This document shows, one piece after another, positions 34,665-42,984 of a stretch of DNA of 64,000 nt; within the stretch, counting starts at the first letter, position 1, and every line of letters begins with the position of its first letter. A program made the position numbers and the translations under genes. Below the pieces are notes generated by a model. It searched no databases and had not been told where the DNA came from. It saw nothing but the letters and a program-made list of their open reading frames with translations. The stretch spans positions 62,001 through 126,000 of the forward strand of contig NZ_QRAO01000005.1 in NCBI RefSeq assembly GCF_003353425.1, written 5' to 3'. This DNA comes from Marinirhabdus gelatinilytica (GTDB lineage: Bacteria; Bacteroidota; Bacteroidia; Flavobacteriales; Flavobacteriaceae).

Positions 34665-36509
34665 TTATTTAATTTTTGATAGTACGATTTTTGATTTAGA
34701 TATTTTTAAATATTCACTATACAATCCCTGTATAGCAGGGTAATAATCTGCAGGGATCAAATATTCATTAAACTCCAGTGAGAACATCACCTGCAACTGG
34801 CTTCCTCTTTGTTGAATATTAAAGGTAAGTGAGCCTATACCCTTTTCCATGGTCACCAGTTTACCCTCTGGCAAACTTTCTACTTTATAGCCGTCTGGGA
34901 TTGTATAGTTTATTATGTAGTTTTCAATAGAAGGATGTTCAAAATCTATTGGATACAACCTATCTTCTTCTACAAACTGGTTTTCTTCAAGGCCCCAGAT
35001 CAAAAGAGGTTCAAAATAGAGGGAACCGGCAATATTTTCCACAAAGTCCTTTCTTTCAAAATCGTAGGAAATGGCAATAGGTCTATCTGGATTTTCTACA
35101 TTTTTCTTAACCACGTTTGTTGCAGTGAAAAGCGGAATATCGTTTAAATATTCCTCGTAGGTTTCCTTTCTAAGGTCTGTATAATGATCTCTAAACGATA
35201 ACGCATTGTAGTTTGTAATTTGCTTTTTAACAGTACCCTGTACCGAGAGTTTCTCAGGATGTAGTGTAGCATTAACGATCAAGGTGTTTTTTGATGGTTC
35301 TTCAATTTTAAACCAATACAGCTCGTGGGAGCCATCTTCACGAATAATTAGACCTTTATCGTTGATATAATGCAATGGCAATTGCGCAAATTTTGTATGC
35401 TCTTCAGATCCGTCCAGGATGTACATTTTCCCATCTATCTTCACGGTAGCCAAAACAGTGTTAAAAGCATCGATATGTGGATACATTACCCATCCTGCAC
35501 TTTTAGTGGCTACTAAGATTGGATTGGCATCCAGCCCTCGTGATTTCAACATTTGAACAAGCATGATATTAATGCCCCCGCTGGAGCCCTTTTTGTCTCT
35601 GAAAACATTTTTAACATACTCTGTACCGCGGGTATACTGCTTGTTCCACTCAATGGTATCTTTCACGAAACGATCTATTTTTTTCGCTATTTCCAATGTG
35701 TCCTTCACTTGTACCAGTAGGGTATTTAAATCCTTTTTATAGAGTGCATAACCTGTTCGCAACTGGTCTCCAAACCAGTCGAAACTTTTATAATCCCTAG
35801 CTACGTTGCTCCAAGACTGGCGGTATAGAACCCCGTGACGTTCCAAAAGTATTTTTCCTCTAAAATTATCTACGTTCCCCACAAAACTCTCTTCCCTTAA
35901 TGGGGGGATATTTTCGCCTACGAACAATCTATATGCAGTTTTCTCGTAACTTTGAATTGGTAGCTTTACATATTGGTTTTGGCGAATAGACAGATTTCCG
36001 TAGTAATCGTTCTCTATAAAAATACGCTGGTACCTTATGGGCAAGGGCATTTGAGTGTAAAGGATGGATAGCCCTATAAATGGCACTTTGTATCTCAACT
36101 CGATAATGGAGCCCTCTTTTACCTTTGGGAACGTTAATTTACTGATCTCTATCTCTTCTGAAACTTCCTCCTTAAAAATTCCGCTTCTGGAGACTTTTGT
36201 TCGGTCAATTTTTCCATTTTCCAAATTGTATGTGGCTGCTTTCAACGCCTTCATACCATCGAAAGGTATGGTCCAATCTGAATATTTAAAGGCCTCGCTA
36301 TTGTATATCTTAACGCGTTCGTGAACTTCCAGAACTCTACCATACTCAAAATTTATATCTCGGTACAGAATAACGGCAGGTGCGTTAGGGAAGGTAGGGT
36401 CTGCTGTTTCCCGGAGTTCAGCTTCAGTTACATCCCCAAACTTTCTTTCTTGGCTAAATACAAGAACAGGGCATATAAAAAAGAGGATAACCGTTAAAAT
36501 TCTCATCAT
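34665..36509 (-). CDS. DUF3857/transglutaminase-like protein, catalytic residues lost (paralogue 2)
   Basis: A 614-residue exported protein with the signal peptide MMRILTVILFFICPVLVFSQ and the same three-domain order as its neighbours. The core reads KKGSSGGINIMLVQML where the active Cys should be and AFNTVLATV where the His should be; YILDGSE keeps the acid. It is therefore probably not an enzyme. Its start touches the stop of paralogue 3 and only six bases separate it from paralogue 1, so the three are co-transcribed. Confidence 0.85.
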   Translation of the reverse strand: MMRILTVILFFICPVLVFSQERKFGDVTEAELRETADPTFPNAPAVILYRDINFEYGRVLEVHERVKIYNSEAFKYSDWTIPFDGMKALKAATYNLENGKIDRTKVSRSGIFKEEVSEEIEISKLTFPKVKEGSIIELRYKVPFIGLSILYTQMPLPIRYQRIFIENDYYGNLSIRQNQYVKLPIQSYEKTAYRLFVGENIPPLREESFVGNVDNFRGKILLERHGVLYRQSWSNVARDYKSFDWFGDQLRTGYALYKKDLNTLLVQVKDTLEIAKKIDRFVKDTIEWNKQYTRGTEYVKNVFRDKKGSSGGINIMLVQMLKSRGLDANPILVATKSAGWVMYPHIDAFNTVLATVKIDGKMYILDGSEEHTKFAQLPLHYINDKGLIIREDGSHELYWFKIEEPSKNTLIVNATLHPEKLSVQGTVKKQITNYNALSFRDHYTDLRKETYEEYLNDIPLFTATNVVKKNVENPDRPIAISYDFERKDFVENIAGSLYFEPLLIWGLEENQFVEEDRLYPIDFEHPSIENYIINYTIPDGYKVESLPEGKLVTMEKGIGSLTFNIQQRGSQLQVMFSLEFNEYLIPADYYPAIQGLYSEYLKISKSKIVLSKIK

Positions 36510-38398
36510 TATTTTTTGACCAATACTATTTTAGATTTATCCTTTTTAGCTACCGTTCTCCAAAAATCCCTAAATTCTGTGTACATTTCCTTTGGGTACT
36601 TTCCATCGTCGTACACTAGTTGTCTTTTGTAAGCTATCTTAGATTCGTTTATCTTCTCAATTGAAGCAGTATAGGCGCCAAATTGGGAATCTACCTGTAT
36701 GGGATCGAAGATAGCTTCTAGTGCATAGCCATCTGGCAGGGTGATCTCTATTTCATCATTATAGGTCCGTCCACGCCTTAATTGTATGGGGAGTTTTCGG
36801 TTTTCTTCATCGTCAGGTATAAAAGTATTTCGGTTAAAGATGTTTGGGTTCAATAAAATTCTGTCGCCAGCCTTGGATATATAGTTGTTTGACGAAAAAG
36901 TTAGGTTTTCAATAAAATAGATACTGTCCTTATTGTTTTCAAAGGCAACTTCGCCAATACTCAATGCGTTTAGATGTCCCCAAAGGTTTTTGTAGTACAT
37001 CACCACATCATCACTTTTTGTAGTTTCTAGGGAATACTTATCATTATAGGCCAGTCCTTTAGAGTTCTCGGTTACTCTCCCAGATAATTCAAGATTGTCG
37101 TGCAAAGTGACAACTGCCTTTAGGGACTGGACGTTTTCATTGGTTTCATATTTATGGGTCCGTATCATCACTCCCCCTTCTGGAGTTACCATAAGTGCCT
37201 TACGATCGTCTGTATGCGTGCCCAAATAGTTGAATGGCAATTCCTGGCTGGTACATTCCAAGAATACATTTTCGTCTTCAAAGGGCACTGTTAAGATCAC
37301 ATGATTTCCTTGCAACGCTACAAAATCTTCATCGAGGTCTCTTCCATTTTCTCCAGAGTCTACAATCGTGTAATAAGACTCAATGCCTTGGGATTTCAGC
37401 AATGCTTTTGTGTAGTTGGTAAGCCCCTTACAGTCTCCATAGCTCAGCTCGTCAACTTCTTTGGCAGTTGTTGGTTGCCAACCGCCTATACCAATCGCAA
37501 TAAACACATACCTGGTCTTATCCTGCATGTACTCATAGATTAAACGTGTTTTTTCCTTAGGATCCTCAACACCGCTGACCAAGTTATCTATTCTTGCTTT
37601 TGTACCGTTGGAAAGTTTATCCCTTCCTTTTAGCAGCGAATTGTTCTGCCACAATCCAAAATCTGTCCAGTTTTTGATGTTAGCAGTTTCATTGACAAGC
37701 TGGAATTTTTGGAGTGCCACTTTCACAACAGGGTTAAACTCTGTAAAATGAGGACTGAACCCTTCCCTTTTATCAGGCTTCATATTTGCAATACTATAGG
37801 TGTACTTTTTCGGCGTTTCTGAATATTGCGCGTTGAACACATCCAGATTATATTTTCTGGTCGTTAGTGGTATTTCCTCTTCGTTGATGATGGTGTAGCT
37901 GGATTTTTCAACACTCACATCATAATAAGGAGAGGGCATCCATTGATTTAAAAATGCTGTGGACGTTGATTTTTTTTCATAAAAGAACTCACAAGTTAGA
38001 GGATATGAGGCTACATAATGCTCTACATACAACTTGCGATTGTCGGAATAAAGTGTACCGCCAGAGGCACTAACGTCCAAGAAATCTCTCTTTTTGTACT
38101 CTTTTATTTCGTTCCCGTCCTTATCATAAATGATCATCCCAATATCCTTCACAGAAGAGCTGGAGTCGTAATCAACACCTATAGTCGCGGCAGAAAGACC
38201 CTCTCTATTAAAAAACGTGACCACTTTCTTATACGTGGTTTGCATTGAATTATAATCCTTCAACTCATGGACGGTCTCTTCCAAGCGTATCACTGCATTG
38301 ACACCCTCGGTCAATTCCTCGGGAATATCCTTTACAGCATATTGTGCAAAAAGTGTAGTTGAAAAAAATATAAATAATAGGAGTAATCGAAATTTCAT
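36509..38398 (-). CDS. DUF3857/transglutaminase-like protein, catalytic Cys and His kept (paralogue 3)
   Basis: A 629-residue exported protein with the signal peptide MKFRLLLLFIFFSTTLFAQY, DUF3857 (about 50-230), a transglutaminase-like core and a C-terminal beta domain. The core has SYGDCKGLTNYTKALLKSQGI with Cys323, and GNHVILTVP with the His; the acid position reads FLECTSQ. This is the only one of the three adjacent paralogues with a plausible active site. It is first in the set. Substrate and partners are unknown; the periplasm or outer surface is the likely place. Confidence 0.87.
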   Translation of the reverse strand: MKFRLLLLFIFFSTTLFAQYAVKDIPEELTEGVNAVIRLEETVHELKDYNSMQTTYKKVVTFFNREGLSAATIGVDYDSSSSVKDIGMIIYDKDGNEIKEYKKRDFLDVSASGGTLYSDNRKLYVEHYVASYPLTCEFFYEKKSTSTAFLNQWMPSPYYDVSVEKSSYTIINEEEIPLTTRKYNLDVFNAQYSETPKKYTYSIANMKPDKREGFSPHFTEFNPVVKVALQKFQLVNETANIKNWTDFGLWQNNSLLKGRDKLSNGTKARIDNLVSGVEDPKEKTRLIYEYMQDKTRYVFIAIGIGGWQPTTAKEVDELSYGDCKGLTNYTKALLKSQGIESYYTIVDSGENGRDLDEDFVALQGNHVILTVPFEDENVFLECTSQELPFNYLGTHTDDRKALMVTPEGGVMIRTHKYETNENVQSLKAVVTLHDNLELSGRVTENSKGLAYNDKYSLETTKSDDVVMYYKNLWGHLNALSIGEVAFENNKDSIYFIENLTFSSNNYISKAGDRILLNPNIFNRNTFIPDDEENRKLPIQLRRGRTYNDEIEITLPDGYALEAIFDPIQVDSQFGAYTASIEKINESKIAYKRQLVYDDGKYPKEMYTEFRDFWRTVAKKDKSKIVLVKK

Positions 38399-38461
38399 AA
38401 AGTAGTAAGCTGCGGGGCTATATCTTAATTGGCATGTATGTTATCGCAGTAAAGCAGATTG

Positions 38462-38914
38462 TCACTCTTTGTTTTTAGAATCAATAGCAATGGTCACGGG
38501 GCCATCGTTCACCAAGGCCACATCCATCATGGCGCCAAATATACCAGTTTGTACTTTTTTTTCCAATTCCACTTCCAGATTCCTGACAAAATCTTCATAC
38601 ATAGGGATAGCTTTGTCTGGCCTAGCAGCTTTTATGAAACTAGGACGGTTGCCCTTTTTGGTACTGGCATGCAAGGTAAATTGGCTTACCACGATCACAT
38701 CGCCATCTATGTCCCTGATAGATCTATTCATAGCCCCTTGTTCATCTGCAAAAATCCGTAATCGAGCTACTTTTCCGCATAACCAGTTGATGTCCTCCTG
38801 TGTGTCGGCATCCTCAATTCCCAATAAAATAAGGTATCCCTGTCCTATCTCTGAAACTATTTTTTCTGAAACGGTTACTGAAGCTTTTTTTACTCGTTGG
38901 ATGATGATTCTCAT
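38462..38914 (-). CDS. dtd: D-aminoacyl-tRNA deacylase
   Basis: Removes D-amino acids (and glycine from tRNA-Ala) wrongly attached to tRNA. The 150 residues carry MRIIIQRVKKASVTV at the start, VVSQFTLHASTKKGNRPSF (the catalytic SQFT-type motif) and the C-terminal FGAMMDVALVNDGPVTIAID with the Gly-cisPro-type region and NDGP. The start is the ATG at 38914. Just upstream is a G-rich heptad tract that fills the space up to rsgA. Confidence 0.95.
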   Translation of the reverse strand: MRIIIQRVKKASVTVSEKIVSEIGQGYLILLGIEDADTQEDINWLCGKVARLRIFADEQGAMNRSIRDIDGDVIVVSQFTLHASTKKGNRPSFIKAARPDKAIPMYEDFVRNLEVELEKKVQTGIFGAMMDVALVNDGPVTIAIDSKNKE

Positions 38915-38920
38915 ATAATA

Positions 38921-38997
38921 GGTTGTCGGTTGTGGGTTGTGGGTTGTGGGTTGTCTGTTGTCGGTTGTGGGTTGTGGGTTGTGGGTTGTGGGTTGTG
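38921..38997. repeat. 7-bp tandem repeat, eleven units, with G-quadruplex motif
   Basis: Eleven units of GGTTGTG (some GGTTGTC, one TGTTGTC) run between rsgA and dtd, ending seven bases before the dtd start codon. Within it, GGG tracts at 38969-38971, 38976-38978, 38983-38985 and 38990-38992, each separated by TTGT, make a canonical G-quadruplex motif on the plus strand. Confidence 0.9.
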
Positions 38998-39064
38998 GAA
39001 AATTTTTTTTTATCTCATAGTTTATTTTTTTTAGCGAAGGGGGCTATTCTCTTTGGTCTTAGGA

Positions 39065-40015
39065 TTACTCCTTATTGTAAATATCTTTTCTGAAATGTTC
39101 TTCCTCCCCTTCCATAATTTGGAGATAGCTTTTATAGCGCGACCACGGAAGCTCATCGTTTTCCAATGCCTCTTTTACAGCACATTTGGGTTCTTCAAGA
39201 TGTAGACAGTTATTGAATTTACAGTGTTCCTTCAGTTCAAAAAATTCGGGGAAATAGTCGCCCAGTTCTTCTTTTTCAATTTCAACCACGCCAAACCCTT
39301 TGATGCCCGGGGTATCAATGATCTTTGCGTTGAACGAAAGATCGAACATTTCAGCAAACGTTGTGGTGTGCTGTCCTTGTTTATGCTGTTCAGAAATTTC
39401 TGAGGTCTTTAGATTCAATGAAGGTTCTATGGCATTTACCAAGGTACTCTTGCCCACCCCGCTATGGCCTGAGAACATACTTACCTTGTCCTTCATCAAT
39501 GCTTTTACCTTTTCCACGTTCTTGCCCGTTGCTGCCGAGATACCAATGCACTCGTACCCAATGTCACGATACATTGCAGCCAGGTACTTTACTTCCAGCA
39601 ATTCGTCTTCGGTATAGGTATCTATCTTGTTGAAAAGCAACACTGCCTTGATATGGTAGGCCTCTGCAGTGACCAAAAAGCGATCGATAAAACTGGTAAA
39701 GGTGGGAGGATTGTTCAACGTGACCAGCAGGAAGGCAACATCTACATTTGCCGCAATAATGTGGGTTTGCTTGGATAGGTTCACACTTTTTCTAATGATG
39801 TAATTATCCCTTTCCTCTATTTTATGGATAACCCCTATGGTTTCATCTCCTTTTGTCTCAACCTTAAAATGCACATGATCGCCCACCGCAACAGGATTTG
39901 TACTCTTTATACCCTCCATGCGGAACTTCCCCTTGATACGGCACTCGTAAAATACTCCTTTATCAGATTTTACGGTGTACCAGCTTCCGGTAGATTTATA
40001 GACAATGCCCTTCAT
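39065..40015 (-). CDS. rsgA: Ribosome small subunit-dependent GTPase RsgA
   Basis: Circularly permuted GTPase that helps mature the 30S subunit. The ATG at 40015 (MKGIVYKSTGSWY) gives 316 residues: an N-terminal OB fold, then G4 (LLFNKIDTY), G1 (FSGHSGVGKSTLVN) and G3 (DTPGIKGFGV) in permuted order, and a C-terminal zinc knuckle (CKFNNCLHLEEPKCAV). It follows the DAHP synthase gene by about 20 bases on the same strand. Confidence 0.96.
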   Translation of the reverse strand: MKGIVYKSTGSWYTVKSDKGVFYECRIKGKFRMEGIKSTNPVAVGDHVHFKVETKGDETIGVIHKIEERDNYIIRKSVNLSKQTHIIAANVDVAFLLVTLNNPPTFTSFIDRFLVTAEAYHIKAVLLFNKIDTYTEDELLEVKYLAAMYRDIGYECIGISAATGKNVEKVKALMKDKVSMFSGHSGVGKSTLVNAIEPSLNLKTSEISEQHKQGQHTTTFAEMFDLSFNAKIIDTPGIKGFGVVEIEKEELGDYFPEFFELKEHCKFNNCLHLEEPKCAVKEALENDELPWSRYKSYLQIMEGEEEHFRKDIYNKE

Positions 40016-40036
40016 ACTACAAAGTTGCAAAAAGAT

Positions 40037-41119
40037 TCAGTCATTTATTATTTTCTTTTGGTGGTTAATGGATTCTTGATGGATGGCCTTGTAAAGCTTT
40101 AGGACAAACTCTTCGCTCAAATCGGTTTCTTCACCACGGAGTATCATACGACCCAATACTTCGTTCCACCGTTTTCTCTGTAATATAGCAACATTATGTT
40201 GTTTTTTAAGCCCCCCTATAGTATCGGCTATTTTCATGCGCTTGCCCATCATCTCTACTATCTTGTTGTCGATAACGTCTATTTGGGTTCGCAATGTATT
40301 CAGTTCATTCTGAAACTCTAACGCCGCATCCCCTTTTTTCCGAATACGTAAATCTATGGTCATTTGGTGTAGGGTTTCTGGTGTAATCTGTTGCTTGGCA
40401 TCACTCCATGCATTGTCTGGGTCGTAATGTGTCTCCACCATCAAACCGTCATAATTAAGGTCCAAGGCGGTTTGGCACAGATCGAAAATAATATCACGAC
40501 GTCCGGCAATATGTGACGGATCTAAAATCAACGGAAGATCTGGGAAACGGTTTTGCAGGTCTATGGGGATTTGCCACTCCGGATTGTTACGGTACCGGGT
40601 TTTTTCATACGTAGAGAAACCACGGTGTATCACTCCCAGATTTTTTAACCCAGCTTCGTAAAAACGTTCTACAGCACCTAACCACAGCGGCAAATCCGGG
40701 TTTACAGGATTTTTAATGAGTACTGTTTTATCGGTTCCCTGTAGAGCATCTGCCAATTCCTGTACTATAAAAGGAGAAACGGTAGTCCTTGCCCCAACCC
40801 ACAAGATATCTACATCGTGTTTTAAAGCCAGATCTACGTGGTTGGCATTGGCCACTTCGGTAGTGGTGAGCAAGCCTGTTTCCTCTTTGGCCTTTTGTAG
40901 CCATTTGAGACCCAGGGCACCTACTCCTTCAAAATTTCCGGGACGGGTGCGGGGTTTCCAAATTCCTGCCCGAAATACGGTGGTATCGGTCTCTTTAAGT
41001 TGATGGGCAATCTTAAGCACCTGCGCTTCGGTTTCGGCACTGCAGGGGCCTGCGATTACCAAAGGGTGGTCCAACCCAAAGGTATCCAACCAGTTTCGTA
41101 GTTCTTTTTTGTTTTCCAT
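40037..41119 (-). CDS. Bifunctional 3-deoxy-7-phosphoheptulonate synthase/chorismate mutase
   Basis: First step of the shikimate pathway fused to the branch enzyme leading to Phe and Tyr. Residues 1 to about 260 are a DAHP synthase of the KDOPS-like type (IAGPCSAETEAQ, FRAGIWKPRTRPGNFEG, VIHRGFSTYEK, LILDPSHIAGRRDI); residues about 265-360 are an AroQ-class chorismate mutase (LRTQIDVIDNKIVEMMGKRM, AILQRKRWNEVL). The mutase may serve as the feedback sensor. The start is the ATG at 41119 (MENKKELRNWLDTFG). Upstream lies an attenuator with a Trp-rich leader peptide at 41185-41296. Confidence 0.95.
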   Translation of the reverse strand: MENKKELRNWLDTFGLDHPLVIAGPCSAETEAQVLKIAHQLKETDTTVFRAGIWKPRTRPGNFEGVGALGLKWLQKAKEETGLLTTTEVANANHVDLALKHDVDILWVGARTTVSPFIVQELADALQGTDKTVLIKNPVNPDLPLWLGAVERFYEAGLKNLGVIHRGFSTYEKTRYRNNPEWQIPIDLQNRFPDLPLILDPSHIAGRRDIIFDLCQTALDLNYDGLMVETHYDPDNAWSDAKQQITPETLHQMTIDLRIRKKGDAALEFQNELNTLRTQIDVIDNKIVEMMGKRMKIADTIGGLKKQHNVAILQRKRWNEVLGRMILRGEETDLSEEFVLKLYKAIHQESINHQKKIIND

Positions 41120-41123
41120 GCAA

Positions 41124-41158
41124 TAGACGTTAGTCGGTAAACTTTAGACGTTAGATTT
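41124..41158. repeat. Degenerate 7-bp tandem repeat, five units
   Basis: Units TAGACGT, TAGTCGG, TAAACTT, TAGACGT, TAGATTT between the attenuator terminator and the DAHP synthase start. It lies in the part of the transcript made only after readthrough. Confidence 0.65.
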
Positions 41159-41183
41159 TTTACTTTTTTGCGGTTTCTTTGCA

Positions 41184-41209
41184 ACAAAAAAAGCCCCAAA
41201 CGGGACTTT
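41184..41209 (-). terminator. Attenuator terminator in front of DAHP synthase
   Basis: On the minus strand AAAGTCCC pairs with GGGGCTTT around the loop GTTT and is followed by seven T. One position is a G-U pair in the minus-strand RNA and would be a C-A mismatch on the plus strand, so the hairpin works only in the direction of the aromatic gene. It lies upstream of the coding region, as expected for attenuation. Confidence 0.8.
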
Positions 41210-41251
41210 ACATAATTTCGTATTGCAACATACCATATCCTCCCCGATGTT

Positions 41252-41296
41252 TCAGTTTGTTATGTGGTGCCACCAAAAGTTGGATCGTGTTGTCAT
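41252..41296 (-). CDS. Aromatic leader peptide (attenuator), 14 residues
   Basis: The ATG at 41294-41296 opens the frame MTTRSNFWWHHITN, ending in TGA at 41252. Phe followed by two Trp codons is the mark of a control peptide for aromatic synthesis. TGGTG and CACCA inside the FWWHH codons pair with each other, giving the pause hairpin and explaining the His codons. About 6-10 bases downstream, CGGGG (41242-41246) can pair with TCCCG, the 5' arm of the terminator, as an antiterminator. When charged Trp-tRNA is scarce, stalling would free this pairing and let DAHP synthase be transcribed. Confidence 0.8.
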   Translation of the reverse strand: MTTRSNFWWHHITN

Positions 41297-41312
41297 TTCT
41301 CTTTATATGATG

Positions 41313-41339
41313 TAAAAATAGCCATTTCATCACAATCAA
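41313..41339 (-). promoter_or_regulatory. Probable promoter of the attenuator and DAHP synthase gene
   Basis: On the minus strand TTG (41337-41339) is followed after 16 bases by TATTTTTA (41313-41320), seven of eight to TAnnTTTG. The predicted start lies about 10 bases before the leader peptide ATG. Confidence 0.45.
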
Positions 41340-41364
41340 GAAACTTTTTAAGATTTTTTATCGT

Positions 41365-41372
41365 TAGCTTTG
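41365..41372 (+). promoter_or_regulatory. gldA promoter -7 element
   Basis: TAGCTTTG fits TAnnTTTG, 16 bases before the gldA ATG. Confidence 0.5.
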
Positions 41373-41388
41373 TATAACTTCAACATAG

Positions 41389-42285
41389 ATGTCCATAACA
41401 GTACAAAATATCACGAAAACCTACGGCGATCAAAAAGCGCTGGCCGCTGTTTCCTTTGAGATTAAAAAGGGGGAAATCGTTGGTTTTTTAGGGCCCAACG
41501 GTGCCGGAAAATCTACCATGATGAAGATCTTGACCACGTATCTATCTCCTTCGGAAGGGGAAGCGGCAGTGAACGGGTTCCCTGTTGCTGAAGCTCCAAC
41601 AAACGTGCAAAAGAGTGTGGGGTACCTACCAGAGCACAATCCACTGTATCTTGAAATGTATGTAAAAGAATATCTCGCTTTTAATGCTGAAATCTACGGA
41701 ACCCCCAAACAAAAAGTAACACAAGTTATTGAACAAACAGGCCTCACCCCCGAGGCCCATAAAAAAATTGGGCAGCTCTCCAAAGGGTACCGCCAGCGGG
41801 TAGGGCTTGCAAATGCCCTACTGCACAATCCCGAAGTGCTTATTCTGGACGAACCCACCACAGGGCTGGACCCCAATCAGCTCATTGAAATACGAGAACT
41901 TATAAAATCGTTGGGCAAAGAGAAAACCGTACTGCTCTCCACCCACATTATGCAGGAAGTGGAAGCCATTTGCGACCGTGTGATCATCATTAACAAGGGA
42001 ACCATAGTACTGGACAAACCTTTAAAAGAACTTACTGAAGGCCAACAACAAATCGTGGAAGTTGAGTTTGACTACCGGGTGGAAACTGTGGCTATCCAAC
42101 AACTGGCCAAAGTTTCAAAAGTTGAAAACCCAGCAGGTTTTGTGTACCATATTTATTTTGATACACAGGAAGATATGCGCAGTAAGGTGTTCGATTTTGC
42201 TCACGATAACGGACTTAAAATCCTGCAATTGCACCAAAAGAACACCACGTTGGAGAAGTTGTTCGTGGAGTTAACCAGTGGGTAG
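41389..42285 (+). CDS. gldA: Gliding-associated ABC transporter ATP-binding protein GldA
   Basis: ATPase subunit of the GldAFG ABC complex, needed for gliding in F. johnsoniae. The 298 residues carry Walker A GPNGAGKST (35-43), the Q-loop region, the signature LSKGYRQRVGLANALLH, Walker B LILDEPTTGLDP and the switch His (STHIMQEVEAI), followed by a ~90-residue C-terminal extension typical of GldA. The membrane partners GldF and GldG are not nearby. The stop codon lies within a 7-bp repeat. GldA is preferred to a generic ABC-2 ATPase because of its length and overall sequence. Confidence 0.88.
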   Translation: MSITVQNITKTYGDQKALAAVSFEIKKGEIVGFLGPNGAGKSTMMKILTTYLSPSEGEAAVNGFPVAEAPTNVQKSVGYLPEHNPLYLEMYVKEYLAFNAEIYGTPKQKVTQVIEQTGLTPEAHKKIGQLSKGYRQRVGLANALLHNPEVLILDEPTTGLDPNQLIEIRELIKSLGKEKTVLLSTHIMQEVEAICDRVIIINKGTIVLDKPLKELTEGQQQIVEVEFDYRVETVAIQQLAKVSKVENPAGFVYHIYFDTQEDMRSKVFDFAHDNGLKILQLHQKNTTLEKLFVELTSG

Positions 42286-42300
42286 TTTGTAGCGGGTAGG
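42280..42300. repeat. Degenerate 7-bp tandem repeat, three units
   Basis: GGGTAGT, TTGTAGC, GGGTAGG begin within the gldA stop codon region. They are related in reverse complement to the tract at 45259-45314. Confidence 0.5.
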
Positions 42301-42349
42301 ACGCTCCGCTGTCAGTAAAAAATCAATATTATTAATCTATATCTTTTAA

Positions 42350-42383
42350 TTCGTACCTCGTACCTCAAAACTCGTACTTCAGA
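42350..42383. repeat. Degenerate 7-bp tandem repeat, about five units
   Basis: TTCGTAC, CTCGTAC, CTCAAAA, CTCGTAC and TTCAGA run directly up to the start codon of the PaiB-like gene at 42384, so they form its 5' leader. Confidence 0.7.
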
Positions 42384-42983
42384 ATGTACCCACCTCTACA
42401 CCACCAAAGTGACGACCCACAAAAAATGATTGCTGTTATGAAACAGTATCCATTTGCCACGCTGGTTTCTGCGGAAGGGAACACCCCATACATTACCCAC
42501 ATCCCCGTAATTTACAATGAAGAAAGTGGGAAACTCGTCGCGCATATAGACAGGCAAAACCCGCAAGTAGCAACTTTAAAGGATGATGCAGAAGTGACCG
42601 TAGTGTTTAAAGGTCCTGATTCTTACATTTCACCCAATGTATACAGCACCCCCCAACTTCCCACGTGGAACTACATTATAGTACACCTAACAGGAAAAAT
42701 AAAACTGATAGCAGATCCCGAAGCCACAAAAAAAACCATGGTGGAGATGACCGATTTCCTGGAACAACCCGACCACAAGTTTAAGTTAGAAATGGACGAT
42801 CCAAGAATGGATAGGCTCATCAACTATATACAGGCTTTTGAGGTGGAGATCACACATTGGGAAGGGAAGTTCAAGTTGTCACAGGATAAAAATGCTGAGG
42901 ATTTTGAACGGGCGAAAAAAGAACTCATAAAAAAACTCCCTACGAAAAATAAGGAGTTTATTAATAAGATCTATAAAAGTTGA
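42384..42983 (+). CDS. FMN-binding negative transcriptional regulator, PaiB-like
   Basis: A 199-residue split-barrel flavin-type protein of the PaiB family: MYPPLHHQSDD at the start, FATLVSAEGNTPYITHIPVIY, a VVFKGPDSYISPNVY block and the PQLPTWNYIIVHLTG stretch, all hallmarks. In Bacillus, PaiB goes with PaiA and lowers sporulation and protease expression; most members have no tested role, and the protein may simply bind FMN. No PaiA-like acetyltransferase is nearby. It ends at a converging lipoprotein gene, one base away. Confidence 0.9.
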   Translation: MYPPLHHQSDDPQKMIAVMKQYPFATLVSAEGNTPYITHIPVIYNEESGKLVAHIDRQNPQVATLKDDAEVTVVFKGPDSYISPNVYSTPQLPTWNYIIVHLTGKIKLIADPEATKKTMVEMTDFLEQPDHKFKLEMDDPRMDRLINYIQAFEVEITHWEGKFKLSQDKNAEDFERAKKELIKKLPTKNKEFINKIYKS

Positions 42984-42984
42984 A

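Noticed and set aside
38921-38997. CRISPR-like appearance of the G-rich array
   Set aside because: The 7-bp units are contiguous with no spacers; it is a simple tandem repeat.
42384-42983. PaiB-like protein as part of a paiAB operon
   Set aside because: No PaiA-type acetyltransferase gene is next to it.
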